A stretch of 64,000 bases of DNA. Origin: Pseudomonas fluorescens. Lineage in GTDB: Bacteria > Pseudomonadota > Gammaproteobacteria > Pseudomonadales > Pseudomonadaceae. The DNA lies in NCBI RefSeq assembly GCF_902497745.1, contig NZ_CABVHJ010000024.1, forward strand, positions 3,068 through 67,067, written 5' to 3'. Of this stretch, positions 32,269 through 41,216 are shown in pieces; the first letter of the stretch is position 1; each line of letters begins with the position of its first letter. The notes under the pieces are model-generated. The model was not told where the DNA came from and ran no database searches. It worked only from the letters and a program-made list of their open reading frames with translations. The position numbers and the translations under genes were made by a program.

Positions 32269-33177
32269 TCAGTCGTCGAAGCCGGGTTGTTCGTGAATCT
32301 CATCGACATTCAGTTCCAGTCGATAGGCCACCGCCACAAACAACGCCTGACACAAACACAACGTCGCACTCAGCGAACGAAAGGCGAGGGCGCTGCCTTC
32401 GTTGACCAGCAATACGCTGTTGGCGAGTTTCGCCAGTGGCGAGAGCTGGCTGTCGGTGAGGATCAGGGTGTTGGCCTGCTGCTGGCGGGCGAAGCGCAGG
32501 CAGTGTTGGGTTTCTTTGGCGTAGGGCACGAAGCTGATGGCGATGACCAAGTCGCTTGCGCGCACGCTGCGCATTTGTTCTCGATAGCTACCGCCTAGCC
32601 CGGACACCAGGTGAATTTTTTTCTGAGTGTGTTGCAAGTTGTAAACGAGGTAGTCGGCGACGGCGAAGGAGCGGCGCACCCCGACGACATAAATGTTGTC
32701 GGCGTTGACGATCAGGTCGACGGCTTTTTCGAACGCGGCGTCGTCGAGTTCGCGGCCCAGGCGTTCGATGCCGGAGCGGGTGGCGTCGATGCATTCGCGG
32801 GCGAGGTCGCCGGCGCTGGCTTGCTGCGACTGGTTGGCGATCATGCTGCGGACGCGTTGCTGGTAGTTTTGCACCGGCGAGGCTTTGTGCGTGTAGGCAC
32901 TGCGGAACAGCGCCTGCATTTCGCTGAAGCCGCTGAAACCGAAGCGTTGCGAGAAGCGCACGATGGCGGACGGGTGGACTTCGCACTCGCGGGCGATGTC
33001 GCTGATGCGGTCGACCATGATCCGGTCGCTCTGCTGGCTGATGTAGCTGGCGATGCGTTTGAGCTGGCGCGGCAGGGCGTCGTATTCGTCGGTGATCAGT
33101 TGCAGCAGGCGCTCGGCATTGATCGGGGGGCTGGCGAGTGAAACCTCGTCGGTGGCCGGCAGATCGGGGCGGGGCAT
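32269..33177 (-). CDS. RpiR/MurR-family regulator (HTH plus SIS domain)
   Basis: A 302-aa regulator. The N-terminal RpiR helix-turn-helix is in RISDIARECEVHPSAIVRFS followed by QRFGFSGFSEMQALF. The SIS sugar-phosphate-binding domain starts near residue 135 (AVDLIVNADNIYVVGVRRSF) and has SGLGGSYREQMRSV. These regulators respond to phosphorylated sugars or related effectors. It is 61 bp upstream of the GST gene on the same strand; read-through is possible but no functional link is evident. Target genes are not visible in the window. Confidence 0.9.
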   Translation of the reverse strand: MPRPDLPATDEVSLASPPINAERLLQLITDEYDALPRQLKRIASYISQQSDRIMVDRISDIARECEVHPSAIVRFSQRFGFSGFSEMQALFRSAYTHKASPVQNYQQRVRSMIANQSQQASAGDLARECIDATRSGIERLGRELDDAAFEKAVDLIVNADNIYVVGVRRSFAVADYLVYNLQHTQKKIHLVSGLGGSYREQMRSVRASDLVIAISFVPYAKETQHCLRFARQQQANTLILTDSQLSPLAKLANSVLLVNEGSALAFRSLSATLCLCQALFVAVAYRLELNVDEIHEQPGFDD

Positions 33178-33578
33178 AGGTCATCCTTCAGGCTGTTTGA
33201 TCACACGGTGGGCCTGATAGTAGGGGGGCTTTTGCGGGTCTGCTTTGCTGAAACGATGCAGTGCGTGGTAAAAAATTGCGTCTGAGCGCTGCGTGGTTAG
33301 CCGTTTGTCTTCTATATACAGCCGCTCGACTGAATTTCTTGCTATAAACGCACTCCGATGGCCGTGTAATCGCTGTGTCAGAGCAGTTTCCGTACGTTGT
33401 CGGACAAATTCCCTGTATTTACAGTTGCTGAGGCCTCATTCGGGCCTTAGACTGCCGCCCCTCGTAAATTGAGTGCCGGGTGGCATTTGCAATAAACGAT
33501 GCCTTTTCGCCGACCGCACACGGTTCGCCGAAACGCTCCCTAATTCGCCTTAATGCACGTTTTTTTATAGAGATATCA
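33178..33578. other. Intergenic stretch, no supported gene
   Basis: About 400 bp. A TTGTCGGACAAATT dyad lies near 33398, and GGCCT...GGCC dyads near 33430-33450. I looked for a Zur site ahead of the DksA2-like gene and did not find one. Confidence 0.5.
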
Positions 33579-33983
33579 ATGACAAAGGACAAGTTGCTGG
33601 CTATGCCGGCAGATGACTACATGAATGCAGAGCAGCACGCTTTCTTCACTGAGCTGCTGCAGAACATGAAAGTCGAAACCCACGAGCGCATTGAGCAAAA
33701 TCGTATCGCCATCGAAAGCCTGGACACCCCGGCTGACCCGGCGGACGCGGCTTCGGTTGAAGAAGAGCGCACTTGGCTGGTGAACGCGATCGATCGCGAC
33801 CAGCGCATGCTGCCACAACTGGAACAAGCCCTTGAGCGCATCAAGGAAGACAGTTTTGGCTGGTGCGATGACAGCGGCGAGGCCATTGGCCTGAAGCGCC
33901 TGCTGATCAGCCCGACCACCAAATACTGCATCGAAGCTCAAGAGCGTCACGAGCAGATCGACAAGCACCAGCGTCAGGCCTGA
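33579..33983 (+). CDS. DksA2-like RNA polymerase-binding factor with incomplete zinc site
   Basis: A 134-aa DksA/TraR-family protein. The coiled-coil tip carries the functional DPADAAS (D53, D56), with TWLVNAIDRDQRMLPQLEQA as the second helix. In the C4 globular region only C96 (FGWCDDSG) and C117 (KYCIEA) remain; the other two positions are S99 and A120. Loss of zinc ligands is the hallmark of P. aeruginosa DksA2, which replaces DksA when zinc is short and mediates the stringent response with ppGpp. The ATG at 33579 gives the family N-terminus. Monocistronic, with a REP pair after it. Confidence 0.85.
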   Translation: MTKDKLLAMPADDYMNAEQHAFFTELLQNMKVETHERIEQNRIAIESLDTPADPADAASVEEERTWLVNAIDRDQRMLPQLEQALERIKEDSFGWCDDSGEAIGLKRLLISPTTKYCIEAQERHEQIDKHQRQA

Positions 33984-33997
33984 TTTTTCCGGCGCTG

Positions 33998-34066
33998 TGA
34001 TCGCGGGCAAGTCCGCCCCACAAGGTTCAACACCGAACCTGTGGGAGCCGGGCTTGCCCGCGAAGC
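33998..34066. repeat. REP pair, inverted
   Basis: GATCGCGGGCAAGTCCGCCC and, inverted, CTGTGGGAGCCGGGCTTGCC with CGCGAAGC; AGGTTC/GAACCT lie at the inner ends. Confidence 0.85.
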
Positions 34067-34200
34067 TTTTTATCGTCCGCAATATTTCCGCGCGATTCCA
34101 TTGACCTGCCACAGACCCCACGACTAACGGACCATGGATAATGGCGTTGTAGTGGCGTTTAATGCAGTCACAACAATGAGAACAAGCGTGGGGTGTTGAT

Positions 34201-35805
34201 ATGACGAGAGACGGATCTCTGGTTGGGGCTTTGCCTGCACCAGTGCTTTTGCCGAAAAACCGCTGGATCGCACCGACCTTGCAAAGCATCGCCCTGATGC
34301 TGTTGCTGGCCGGCATGTCCCTGGCCGAATGGTCGCTGTACATCGGCATGCCGCTGGCGGTGCTGATTGTCTGGCTGCCGCGCCTGCGCTCTCGCGCTAT
34401 CCCCGATACCCAGCCTGCCGACAGCGGCAGCGCCATGTCCGAACTGACCCGCGACCTTTCCTACACCACCAGTCATAACGCCTTGTCGGCGGCGGGCGTG
34501 GCGTTTTCGGTCAAGGAACTGGCGAGCAAACTCGAATCGCAACTCGATGCGGCGGCGCAGATCGTCAGCAATGCCGAGGTGATGATCGCCACCGAACATG
34601 CGACTTCGCAGCTCAGCCGTGCAGCGCTTGAAGCGGCGAGTCAGGCGCATCACAGCAGCGCAGCAGGGCGCACGGAACTGCTGGACTCGATCGCGCGTAT
34701 GCATCAGCTCAGTCAGCGCGCCAATGCTAGCCGTGAACTGATCGAAGCCTTGAGTGTGCGCAGCGATGATATTCAGCGCGTGACGTTGGTTATTCAGTCG
34801 ATTGCCAGTCAAACCAATCTGCTCGCGTTGAACGCGGCGATCGAAGCGGCGCGGGCCGGTGAGCATGGTCGCGGTTTTGCGGTGGTTGCGGACGAAGTTC
34901 GCGGATTGGCGGCGCGCACGGCCTCGGCAACCGGTGAGGTCGGTGAGATGGTCGCGGACATTCAACAGCGTACAGCGCAGGTGGTGGAGCAGATTCGCGA
35001 GTTGTCGAGTGATCTGCAGATCGGTGTTGAACAGGTCGAACACACCGGTCAGCATCTGGAGAACATCGCGCGACTGGCGGCCGGGGTGGAAATCCAGGTC
35101 GGTGAAATCGCTCAGGGCGCGGAAACCAATCGCGAACAACTCGACAGCCTGTTCAAGGCCATCGAACAGATGCGCAGCGATCTGGCGATCAGCGATCAAC
35201 AGACCCGCCGCCTCGCCGAAGCAGCGGTGCAGATGGAAGGGCAGGCGGAAACCATCAGCGAGCGTCTGGCTGAAGTCGGTCTGGATGACTATCACCAGCG
35301 CATCTACGATCTGGCCCGCGAAGGGGCGAGTCAGATTGCTGCGCGGTTCGAGGCGGATGTCGAGCAGGGCCGGATCAGCCTTGAGGACTTGTTCGATCGC
35401 CAGTATCAGCCGATCCCGAACACGCAACCGGCGAAATTTCAGACCCGTTTCGACCGTTACACCGATCAGGTGCTGCCGGCGATTCAGGAGCCGTTGTTGC
35501 CGCGTCACGAGGGGTTGGTGTTCGCCATTGCCTGTACGCAACAGGGTTATGTGCCGACGCACAATCAGCTGTTCAGTCAGCCGTTGACCGGCGATGCGCA
35601 GGTCGACGCGGTGAACAATCGCACCAAACGCAAGTTTGCTGACCGCACCGGTATTCGCTGCGGCAGCCATCAGCAACCGGTGTTGTTGCAAACCTACACC
35701 CGCGACACCGGTGAACTGATGCATGACCTGTCGGTGCCGATCATGATCAAGGGCCGGCACTGGGGTGGATTGCGTCTGGGTTATAAGCCGGAGAAGCCGC
35801 GTTGA
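34201..35805 (+). CDS. Methyl-accepting chemotaxis protein with C-terminal sensory-like domain
   Basis: A 534-aa chemoreceptor. Two membrane segments near residues 25-58 (LQSIALMLLLAGMSL, LYIGMPLAVLIVWLP) have almost no periplasmic loop. The signalling domain has the conserved hairpin IASQTNLLALNAAIEAARAG and GRGFAVVADEVRGLAARTAS near residues 200-240. After the coiled coil, residues 400-530 form an additional domain (AIACTQQGYVPTHNQLFSQP, FADRTGIRCGSHQQPVLLQT) like the C-terminal Cache/PilJ-like modules of some Pseudomonas receptors. It probably senses a cytoplasmic or membrane signal. Single gene. Confidence 0.9.
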   Translation: MTRDGSLVGALPAPVLLPKNRWIAPTLQSIALMLLLAGMSLAEWSLYIGMPLAVLIVWLPRLRSRAIPDTQPADSGSAMSELTRDLSYTTSHNALSAAGVAFSVKELASKLESQLDAAAQIVSNAEVMIATEHATSQLSRAALEAASQAHHSSAAGRTELLDSIARMHQLSQRANASRELIEALSVRSDDIQRVTLVIQSIASQTNLLALNAAIEAARAGEHGRGFAVVADEVRGLAARTASATGEVGEMVADIQQRTAQVVEQIRELSSDLQIGVEQVEHTGQHLENIARLAAGVEIQVGEIAQGAETNREQLDSLFKAIEQMRSDLAISDQQTRRLAEAAVQMEGQAETISERLAEVGLDDYHQRIYDLAREGASQIAARFEADVEQGRISLEDLFDRQYQPIPNTQPAKFQTRFDRYTDQVLPAIQEPLLPRHEGLVFAIACTQQGYVPTHNQLFSQPLTGDAQVDAVNNRTKRKFADRTGIRCGSHQQPVLLQTYTRDTGELMHDLSVPIMIKGRHWGGLRLGYKPEKPR

Positions 35806-35918
35806 GGGATTGTTACTTCCGGTGCAATGAATCTGTGCACGGAGCTTGCTGTTTCCACTCGAAAGAAACCATTAATCTGACCGCTTAGTTAGGTTGCTAA
35901 TGATTTCGGGAGGGCTGC

Positions 35919-36122
35919 ATGCAGTGCAGAGTTGATGTCGCGGTGATGATCGGCAGTGGCGTACCGGCCGGTTTGCGCGCAATGGGTCGAAGTGTCTGCT
36001 GGGTGGTGTTGCTCAATGGCGAGCGTCGCGGCACCGCGTTTGCAAGCCGCGACGAGGCCGAGGAGTGCAAGGCTGCGTGGCTCGCGCAATTGCATGCCGA
36101 GCCGAGTGACAGCCTTCACTGA
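35919..36122 (+). CDS. Small conserved hypothetical protein, 67 aa
   Basis: I do not recognise a family name. The protein is small and soluble (VCWVVLLNGERRGTAFASRD then EAEECKAAWLAQLHA). The layout, two beta strands and a helix, recalls short Pseudomonas proteins that follow chemoreceptor genes. GGGAGG is ideally placed before the ATG. Its stop codon is the first triplet of a 7-bp tandem repeat. Confidence 0.6.
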   Translation: MQCRVDVAVMIGSGVPAGLRAMGRSVCWVVLLNGERRGTAFASRDEAEECKAAWLAQLHAEPSDSLH

Positions 36123-36154
36123 CCATTGACCACTGACCACTGACCACTGATTAC
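36120..36154. repeat. Five-copy 7-bp tandem repeat between convergent genes
   Basis: TGACCAT-TGACCAC-TGACCAC then TGACCAC-TGATTAC: 35 bp that fill the whole gap and provide the stop codons of both flanking genes. Confidence 0.8.
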
Positions 36155-36387
36155 TTGCCGTCGTGCAGGCGTACATTCAGTTCATCGACCACGATTGCTT
36201 CTTCACCGTCGGCTCTTAACCATTCCTTGAGCAATTGCGCCTGTTGCGGTGTCCAGAAGTCGGCGTCGATCAGTTTGACCTCGTCGGCCAATCGATTCTT
36301 TTCGATGAAATCGTCGATTGCGTTACCTTCTGAAGGCAACCCCAGTTGATCGAACAGGGTTTTCAGATCGTATGCTGGCAGTTCCAT
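36151..36387 (-). CDS. DUF2789 family protein
   Basis: A 78-aa protein with the DUF2789 signature: LKTLFDQLGLPSEGNAIDDF, LIDADFWTPQQAQLLKEWLR, AIVVDELNVRLHD. It is small, acidic and cytoplasmic; no function is known. GAAGGAG stands before the ATG. The 3' end is set by the 7-bp tandem repeat. Confidence 0.88.
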   Translation of the reverse strand: MELPAYDLKTLFDQLGLPSEGNAIDDFIEKNRLADEVKLIDADFWTPQQAQLLKEWLRADGEEAIVVDELNVRLHDGK

Positions 36388-36435
36388 CGTGTACTCCTTC
36401 GGTGGGCGCCGGTATGGCGCGGTCGATCGCTCTCT

Positions 36436-36687
36436 TTATCTGAGGCAGCCGTTCGCCAGGAGTTCGATCTTCGATTCAAGTGAACGAGCGAGGGCGCACG
36501 CTTCGTTGTGATCTTCGCGGAAACCTCTTACACGGCCGGTCGATGTTTCTTTTATATGGAAAAAAGCATTGCCAGCAGGCACGACCTGGAAGCGCGGACA
36601 ATGGTCATTGATATCGGTGACACGTAGTATCAGTGGCGATTCGATCCGTGCGTCAGCAGTCATGGCAAAGTGAGTCCGAGTGCACAT
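36436..36687 (-). CDS. Conserved hypothetical protein, 83 aa
   Basis: Not recognised. Sequence: basic N-terminus, then LILRVTDINDHCPRFQVVPA and GNAFFHIKETSTGRVRGFRE, a short beta-rich domain that ends in a helix (ACALARSLESKIELLANGCL). AAAGGA lies at the proper distance before the ATG at 36687. It lies 48 bp upstream of the DUF2789 gene on the same strand, so it may be co-transcribed. Confidence 0.6.
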   Translation of the reverse strand: MCTRTHFAMTADARIESPLILRVTDINDHCPRFQVVPAGNAFFHIKETSTGRVRGFREDHNEACALARSLESKIELLANGCLR

Positions 36688-37086
36688 GTGAAGTCCTTTT
36701 CATCAGTTGGCCGGTAATTACTGGCCGTTTCGGGTAGTCGGAATGAGCATCGCTGCTCTAGAATCGCCAGTACCTGTTGACGACAGGGCTTATCTAAAGC
36801 AATTTTTCGCCAGCGATATGTCGGAAAAGTGCTTTTTTTCGTGAGAATTTTCCCTAAAGTTCGTAGTCAGACTGCTCTTGCCAGCGGTGAGGAATTTTCC
36901 TTCAAGCTTTGGCGACATCGGGATGAGTTTCGCGAGTGACAATCCAGTAGTCTTACGGACCTCGCGTTGAATCAGCACTCTGCTCTATTAGGGTTTTATT
37001 GATTTATTTGCAGTGACATCGGCCTGGCCGTTTTTTTGCCGTGCGCGTTTTCCGTGTGCGGTTTTTTCAGATGTGGGGATGTTTCT
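36688..37086. other. Intergenic stretch, no supported gene
   Basis: About 400 bp. A dyad GGCCGGTAATTACTGGCC lies near 36709-36726. A leftward 62-codon frame here lacks support. Confidence 0.5.
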
Positions 37087-37557
37087 TTGGCAGTCAGTAA
37101 TCTCGATATGCATGCTTTGTTCGTGTTGGGTGATTTGCGTGCAAAGCTGGTCAAGCTGTTCCAGTCGCGTTTTGTTTACATCACCGAACAGAACGCCGAA
37201 GGCATTTACGTGGCCGAGATCGACACCGAAAGCGCCTTGGTGGTTGATGACAAGCCGGGGCTCAAGCTCAAGGTCGGCGATCATTTCAGTGCGTCGGTCT
37301 TGCCCAGCCGTGAAGGCGGCAAGATGGATATCCGTTTTCGCGAAATCAAACTCACGGTCTATGGACTGGGCGATTACGCTTTCGTCGACACCGCTGACGG
37401 GCACGCGATCCTGTTCAAGGAAGGCCACAGCGTGGTGACCGTGTTCGCTGCTCATCAGCAACTGCAGGAAGGCCTGACCAAAACCCTCAAAGCCGTTACC
37501 GCCAAAGCCGCCAAGTGGCGCAAAGGCGAACTGGTGACGTTCAAGGCCAGCGAGTGA
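37087..37557 (+). CDS. Conserved hypothetical protein, about 156 aa
   Basis: No named domain recognised. The sequence runs LDMHALFVLGDLRAKLVKLF, VYITEQNAEGIYVAEIDTES, LKLKVGDHFSASVLPSREGG, i.e. a helix followed by a small beta barrel. The C-terminus is basic (TAKAAKWRKGELVTF). I place the start at TTG 37087, which has GGGGAT upstream; ATG 37108 has no ribosome site. Its end overlaps the start of a 65-aa gene by 4 bp (GTGA), so they are coupled. Function unknown. Confidence 0.62.
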   Translation: MAVSNLDMHALFVLGDLRAKLVKLFQSRFVYITEQNAEGIYVAEIDTESALVVDDKPGLKLKVGDHFSASVLPSREGGKMDIRFREIKLTVYGLGDYAFVDTADGHAILFKEGHSVVTVFAAHQQLQEGLTKTLKAVTAKAAKWRKGELVTFKASE

Positions 37558-37751
37558 GCCGCTCGGTTTTTCATTCGCAGAACCTCGACACGGCGCGCGA
37601 GGAGGCTCGGCGTTTGTTTACCGCCAAGGCCGAGTTGCAGGGCGCCTGGCTGAACTGGGTGGCTGCACAGATTTATCAATTGCGTCCCGCGGAATACGCC
37701 AGCATGGTCAGACGCGAGCTGCAAAGCCTGCAGGAAAAGTCTGATTCGTAA
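37554..37751 (+). CDS. Small hypothetical protein coupled to the preceding gene
   Basis: A 65-aa helical protein (TAREEARRLFTAKAELQGAW, YASMVRRELQSLQEK). The GTG start at 37554 overlaps the stop of the preceding gene as GTGA, which supports translation by coupling. No domain recognised. It appears to work with, or follow, the preceding unknown protein. Confidence 0.6.
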   Translation: MSRSVFHSQNLDTAREEARRLFTAKAELQGAWLNWVAAQIYQLRPAEYASMVRRELQSLQEKSDS

Positions 37752-37878
37752 CCTCGTCCGGGGCATGGCCCGGAAAAAACAGGAACCTCGGCTACAGTCA
37801 GTTGACTGAGTATTCAGAGGCTTGCGGTCTTCTGTCAGGCCATCCTGTCATTGCTGTGAACAGCACGAGGTGCAATGC

Positions 37879-38895
37879 ATGAACGGATTTCGACGGTTAT
37901 TGGCCGCCAGCGTGGCCACGTTCGGTTTGCTGACATCAGCGCCATCGGTGATGGCCGCCCAGGCGCCGATCCATTTCGCCGACCTGAATTGGGAAAGCGG
38001 CAGCCTGATTACCGATGTACTGCGGATCATCGTCGAGAAGGGCTATGGTTTGCCGACCGACACCTTGCCTGGCACCACCATTACTCTGGAAACCGCACTG
38101 GCCAATAATGACATCCAGGTCATTGGCGAAGAATGGGCCGGGCGCAGTCCGGTATGGGTCAAGGCCGAAGCCGAAGGCAAAGTCGTCAGCCTGGGCGATA
38201 CGGTCAAGGGCGCGACCGAGGGTTGGTGGGTGCCGGAGTACGTGATCAAGGGCGACCCGGCCAAAGGCATTAAGCCGCTGGCGCCGGACTTGCGCAGTGT
38301 CAGTGACCTTAAAAAGTACAAGGATGTGTTTAAGGATCCGGAAAACCCTAGCAAGGGGCGCTTCCTCAACAGTCCAATTGGCTGGACTTCAGAAGTGGTC
38401 AACAAGCAGAAGTTGACCGCTTATGGTCTGCAGGACGATTACACCAACTTCCGTAGTGGCTCGGGCGCGGCGCTGGATGCCGAGATCAGCTCTTCGATTC
38501 GTCGTGGTAAACCGGTGCTGTTTTACTACTGGTCGCCGACGCCACTACTGGGCAAATTCAAACTGGTGCAGCTTGAGGAGCCGCCGTTTGATGCCGAGGC
38601 GTGGAAGACACTGACTGACGCTGATAACCCCAATCCGAAACCAACCCGGTCACTGGCCTCGAAGCTATCGATCGGTGTGTCTACGCCGTTCCAGAAGCAG
38701 TATCCGCAGATTGCCGAGTTCTTCAGCAAGGTGGATTTTCCGATCGAACCGTTGAACAAGGCGTTGGCCGAGATGAGCGAGAAGCACACGGCGCCGCGTG
38801 ATGCGGCAGTGGCGTTCATGAAGGCCCAGCCGGATGTGTGGCAGGCCTGGTTGCCGAAGGATGTGGCGGAGAAGGTTTCGGCTGATTTGAAGTAA
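37879..38895 (+). CDS. Glycine betaine/choline-type ABC transporter substrate-binding protein
   Basis: A 338-aa periplasmic binding protein of the OpuAC/ProX class. The signal peptide ends near SVMAAQA. Mature sequence: IHFADLNWESGSLITDVLRI at the start and ETALANNDIQVIGEEWAGRS, GATEGWWVPEYVIKG (aromatic box region), VLFYYWSPTPLLGKFKLVQL. GAGG precedes the ATG at 37879. No permease or ATPase gene is adjacent, so it is an orphan binding protein, as is common for choline and betaine systems of Pseudomonas. Confidence 0.85.
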   Translation: MNGFRRLLAASVATFGLLTSAPSVMAAQAPIHFADLNWESGSLITDVLRIIVEKGYGLPTDTLPGTTITLETALANNDIQVIGEEWAGRSPVWVKAEAEGKVVSLGDTVKGATEGWWVPEYVIKGDPAKGIKPLAPDLRSVSDLKKYKDVFKDPENPSKGRFLNSPIGWTSEVVNKQKLTAYGLQDDYTNFRSGSGAALDAEISSSIRRGKPVLFYYWSPTPLLGKFKLVQLEEPPFDAEAWKTLTDADNPNPKPTRSLASKLSIGVSTPFQKQYPQIAEFFSKVDFPIEPLNKALAEMSEKHTAPRDAAVAFMKAQPDVWQAWLPKDVAEKVSADLK

Positions 38896-38914
38896 AGGTT
38901 GAGGCTGTTGGCCT

Positions 38915-38987
38915 CTTCGCGAGCAAGCTCGCTCCCACAATGGATATGTGTCGTTCACAACACTGTGGGAGCGAGCTTGCTCGCGAT
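38915..38987. repeat. REP pair, inverted
   Basis: TTCGCGAGCAAGCTCGCTCC and its inverted partner TGTGGGAGCGAGCTTGCTCG, 25 bp apart, between the convergent ends of the binding protein and receptor genes. Confidence 0.9.
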
Positions 38988-38991
38988 GCTT

Positions 38992-41127
38992 TTAAAACTT
39001 CGTCTGCACCGCCAGTTCGAAGGTACGCGGCGTGCCCAGGTAATACGCCGGCGAAACATGCGCAAACTCGGCATACACCTCATTGGTCAGGTTACGCACG
39101 CGCCCGGTCACAGTGGTGTGCGAATCAACCTTGTAGCTGAGGAAACTGCCGAACAAGGTGTACGACGGCACGGTCATGGTATTCGCAGTATCGGCATACA
39201 CCGACGCCACATATCGTGCATCAACCCCACCTTGCCACTGCGGTGAAAAGTCATACGTCAGCCACAGATTGCCGACCCGATCTGGCACGTTGGTCGGCGT
39301 ATTGCCCTTGCGTGACACCACCACGCCGGCAGCATTCTTTTCGGTGAAATCATCGTACTGCGCATCGACCCAAGCGAAGTTGCCTTCGGCTAGCAACTTG
39401 TCAGTGATACGCAACGAACTGGCGATTTCAAACCCTTTCGACGTCTGTTGACCGACCGGAATACTGCCGGCCGGATCCAGCGGGTCGGTCACCGCGAAGT
39501 CTTTTCGCTCAATGGTGTAAGCAGCAATCGTCGCCGAGCCGCGCCCGTTCAGATAATCAAATTTGCTGCCAATCTCCCACTGCTTGCCGGTCGAGACGTC
39601 GAAGTCCTGCGTGCCATTCGGTTGCTCGGCGGCGGTGCTGTATTGCACGTAGACGTTGGCCGACGAAATGAACTGGTAGGTCAGGCCGGCGCGGCCTGTG
39701 ACTGGCTCCCAACTGCGCTTGAGGTGCTTGGGGTTAGCGGCGGTTACAGTGCGATGGTTGGTCACGTCGAGGTCAATGTCGTCATAGCGCAGCCCGGTGA
39801 GCAGCGACAGCTTGTCGGTCAACGCTAGCCGGTTTTCCACGAACAGTGCTTTGGTGGTGACCTCGTTGGTTTTGTCGCTGATCAATTTCGGGTTGGTGCC
39901 GGGAATGTCGTAGAAGTGCCCCGGACGGTAGTTGTTCGGGTCCACCGTGCTCGCACCTTTGATGTTCAGCGGCGAGTTGGTGGTCTGGTTGACCTTGTAT
40001 TCGAAGCCCCCCGACCACGTCGTGTCGAGACCGAACAGCGTGTTGTCGTGGCGCAGTTCGAACTGGTTGCCGTTCTGCTCGCCCTGATGGCGCACCTGAT
40101 ACGCGGTGGAGCGATTCACCGCGGTGTTGTCGGCGTTGTACTGGTAGGTTTCGAGGTTGCGGTAATCGCGCTGGCTGTCGAGGTGATACAGCGTATTGCG
40201 CAGGGTGGTGCTGTCGTTGATCCGGTAGTCGATGATCGAACGGACCCAGATCGTTCGCTGCTCGTAACGACCGTCCTCGACGTTGTAGTTGTTGAAGCGG
40301 TTGTGTTTATCGATCTTCAACTCGCCGGCCTTGGGATTGAGCACGGGTGTGCCCCAGTACGGACTGTCTTCGTGTTCGTCCTGATATTCGAGGGCGAGGG
40401 TGTGCGACAGGTCGGGCGTCAGGTCGCTGAGCAGCGAGAACGCCACGCTCCAGGCATCACGCTCCTGGCGGTCGATGTAGCCGTTGCTGGTGTTGTGGCT
40501 GACGTCGAGTCGCGCGTAGTGCTGCACGTCGGCGCCCGGTTCGATCAAGGCGTGGTTGAGGCCGAACGCGGTTTCAGTGGTGTCGTAGGTTCCGTAACTG
40601 ACCCGACCTTCAACGGCCTGTTCATCGCGTGTAGCCAGTTTGGTCACGTAGTTCAGCGAGCCGCCGACCGAGCCTGCGCCATTGATCAGCGATGACGGGC
40701 CGCCAACCAACTCCACACGGTCATAGATCCACGAATCGACGGGCCGCGCGAGGCCGCCGGAAACGTTGATGCCGTTGAACATCTGGGTGATCTGGCTGCT
40801 GGTGAAACCGCGATAGGAAACGAATCCACCAAAGCCCGGCGGCGCGCTGGCGTTGACCCCGGGCAAGGTGTTGGCGGCGTCCTGGAAGTTCTGCGCGCCG
40901 TGGCGCTCGATGTCGTTGCGCTTGGCGATGGCCACCGAGGCGGGCGTGTCACGCACGCTCAAACCGAGGCGCGAGGCCATGCCGCTGGATTGGTCGAGGC
41001 TCAGGCCCGGCTCCGTGCCGGACTCGCCGTCGATGGTGATCGGCGCCAGATCCACGGTGGATTGCGCCCAGACGTTAACGGACAGGCAGCCGCACAGGCT
41101 CGCCAGTAGAGTGAGTTGTTTCATCAT
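38992..41127 (-). CDS. TonB-dependent outer-membrane receptor
   Basis: A 711-aa receptor. Signal peptide (MMKQLTLLASLCGCLSVNVW), a TonB-box-like stretch VDLAPITIDGE, a plug domain (RDTPASVAIAKRNDIERHGA, GFGGFVSYRGFTSSQITQMF, VELVGGPSSLINGAGSVGGS) and a 22-strand barrel ending in the aromatic FELAVQTKF. It resembles siderophore receptors of the FhuA/FpvA class. A DUF2946 gene, a family often linked to copper-related TonB loci, lies 89 bp upstream on the same strand, so a metal other than iron is possible. No Fur box was identified by eye. Confidence 0.9.
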   Translation of the reverse strand: MMKQLTLLASLCGCLSVNVWAQSTVDLAPITIDGESGTEPGLSLDQSSGMASRLGLSVRDTPASVAIAKRNDIERHGAQNFQDAANTLPGVNASAPPGFGGFVSYRGFTSSQITQMFNGINVSGGLARPVDSWIYDRVELVGGPSSLINGAGSVGGSLNYVTKLATRDEQAVEGRVSYGTYDTTETAFGLNHALIEPGADVQHYARLDVSHNTSNGYIDRQERDAWSVAFSLLSDLTPDLSHTLALEYQDEHEDSPYWGTPVLNPKAGELKIDKHNRFNNYNVEDGRYEQRTIWVRSIIDYRINDSTTLRNTLYHLDSQRDYRNLETYQYNADNTAVNRSTAYQVRHQGEQNGNQFELRHDNTLFGLDTTWSGGFEYKVNQTTNSPLNIKGASTVDPNNYRPGHFYDIPGTNPKLISDKTNEVTTKALFVENRLALTDKLSLLTGLRYDDIDLDVTNHRTVTAANPKHLKRSWEPVTGRAGLTYQFISSANVYVQYSTAAEQPNGTQDFDVSTGKQWEIGSKFDYLNGRGSATIAAYTIERKDFAVTDPLDPAGSIPVGQQTSKGFEIASSLRITDKLLAEGNFAWVDAQYDDFTEKNAAGVVVSRKGNTPTNVPDRVGNLWLTYDFSPQWQGGVDARYVASVYADTANTMTVPSYTLFGSFLSYKVDSHTTVTGRVRNLTNEVYAEFAHVSPAYYLGTPRTFELAVQTKF

Positions 41128-41216
41128 TGAATCCTGAATGCTTGTCTAGGAGTCAGCGCACAGGCGAACGCCGCGCGTGGGCGCAGTGGGCTGACAAATC
41201 AAAAAGGCAGAGACAT

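Noticed and set aside
33178..33578. Zur box ahead of the DksA2-like gene
   Set aside because: No GTTAT-N-ATAAC-type dyad could be found by eye.
36790..36978. Leftward 62-codon frame in the gap at 36.7-37.1 kb
   Set aside because: No ribosome site and no conservation signal by eye.
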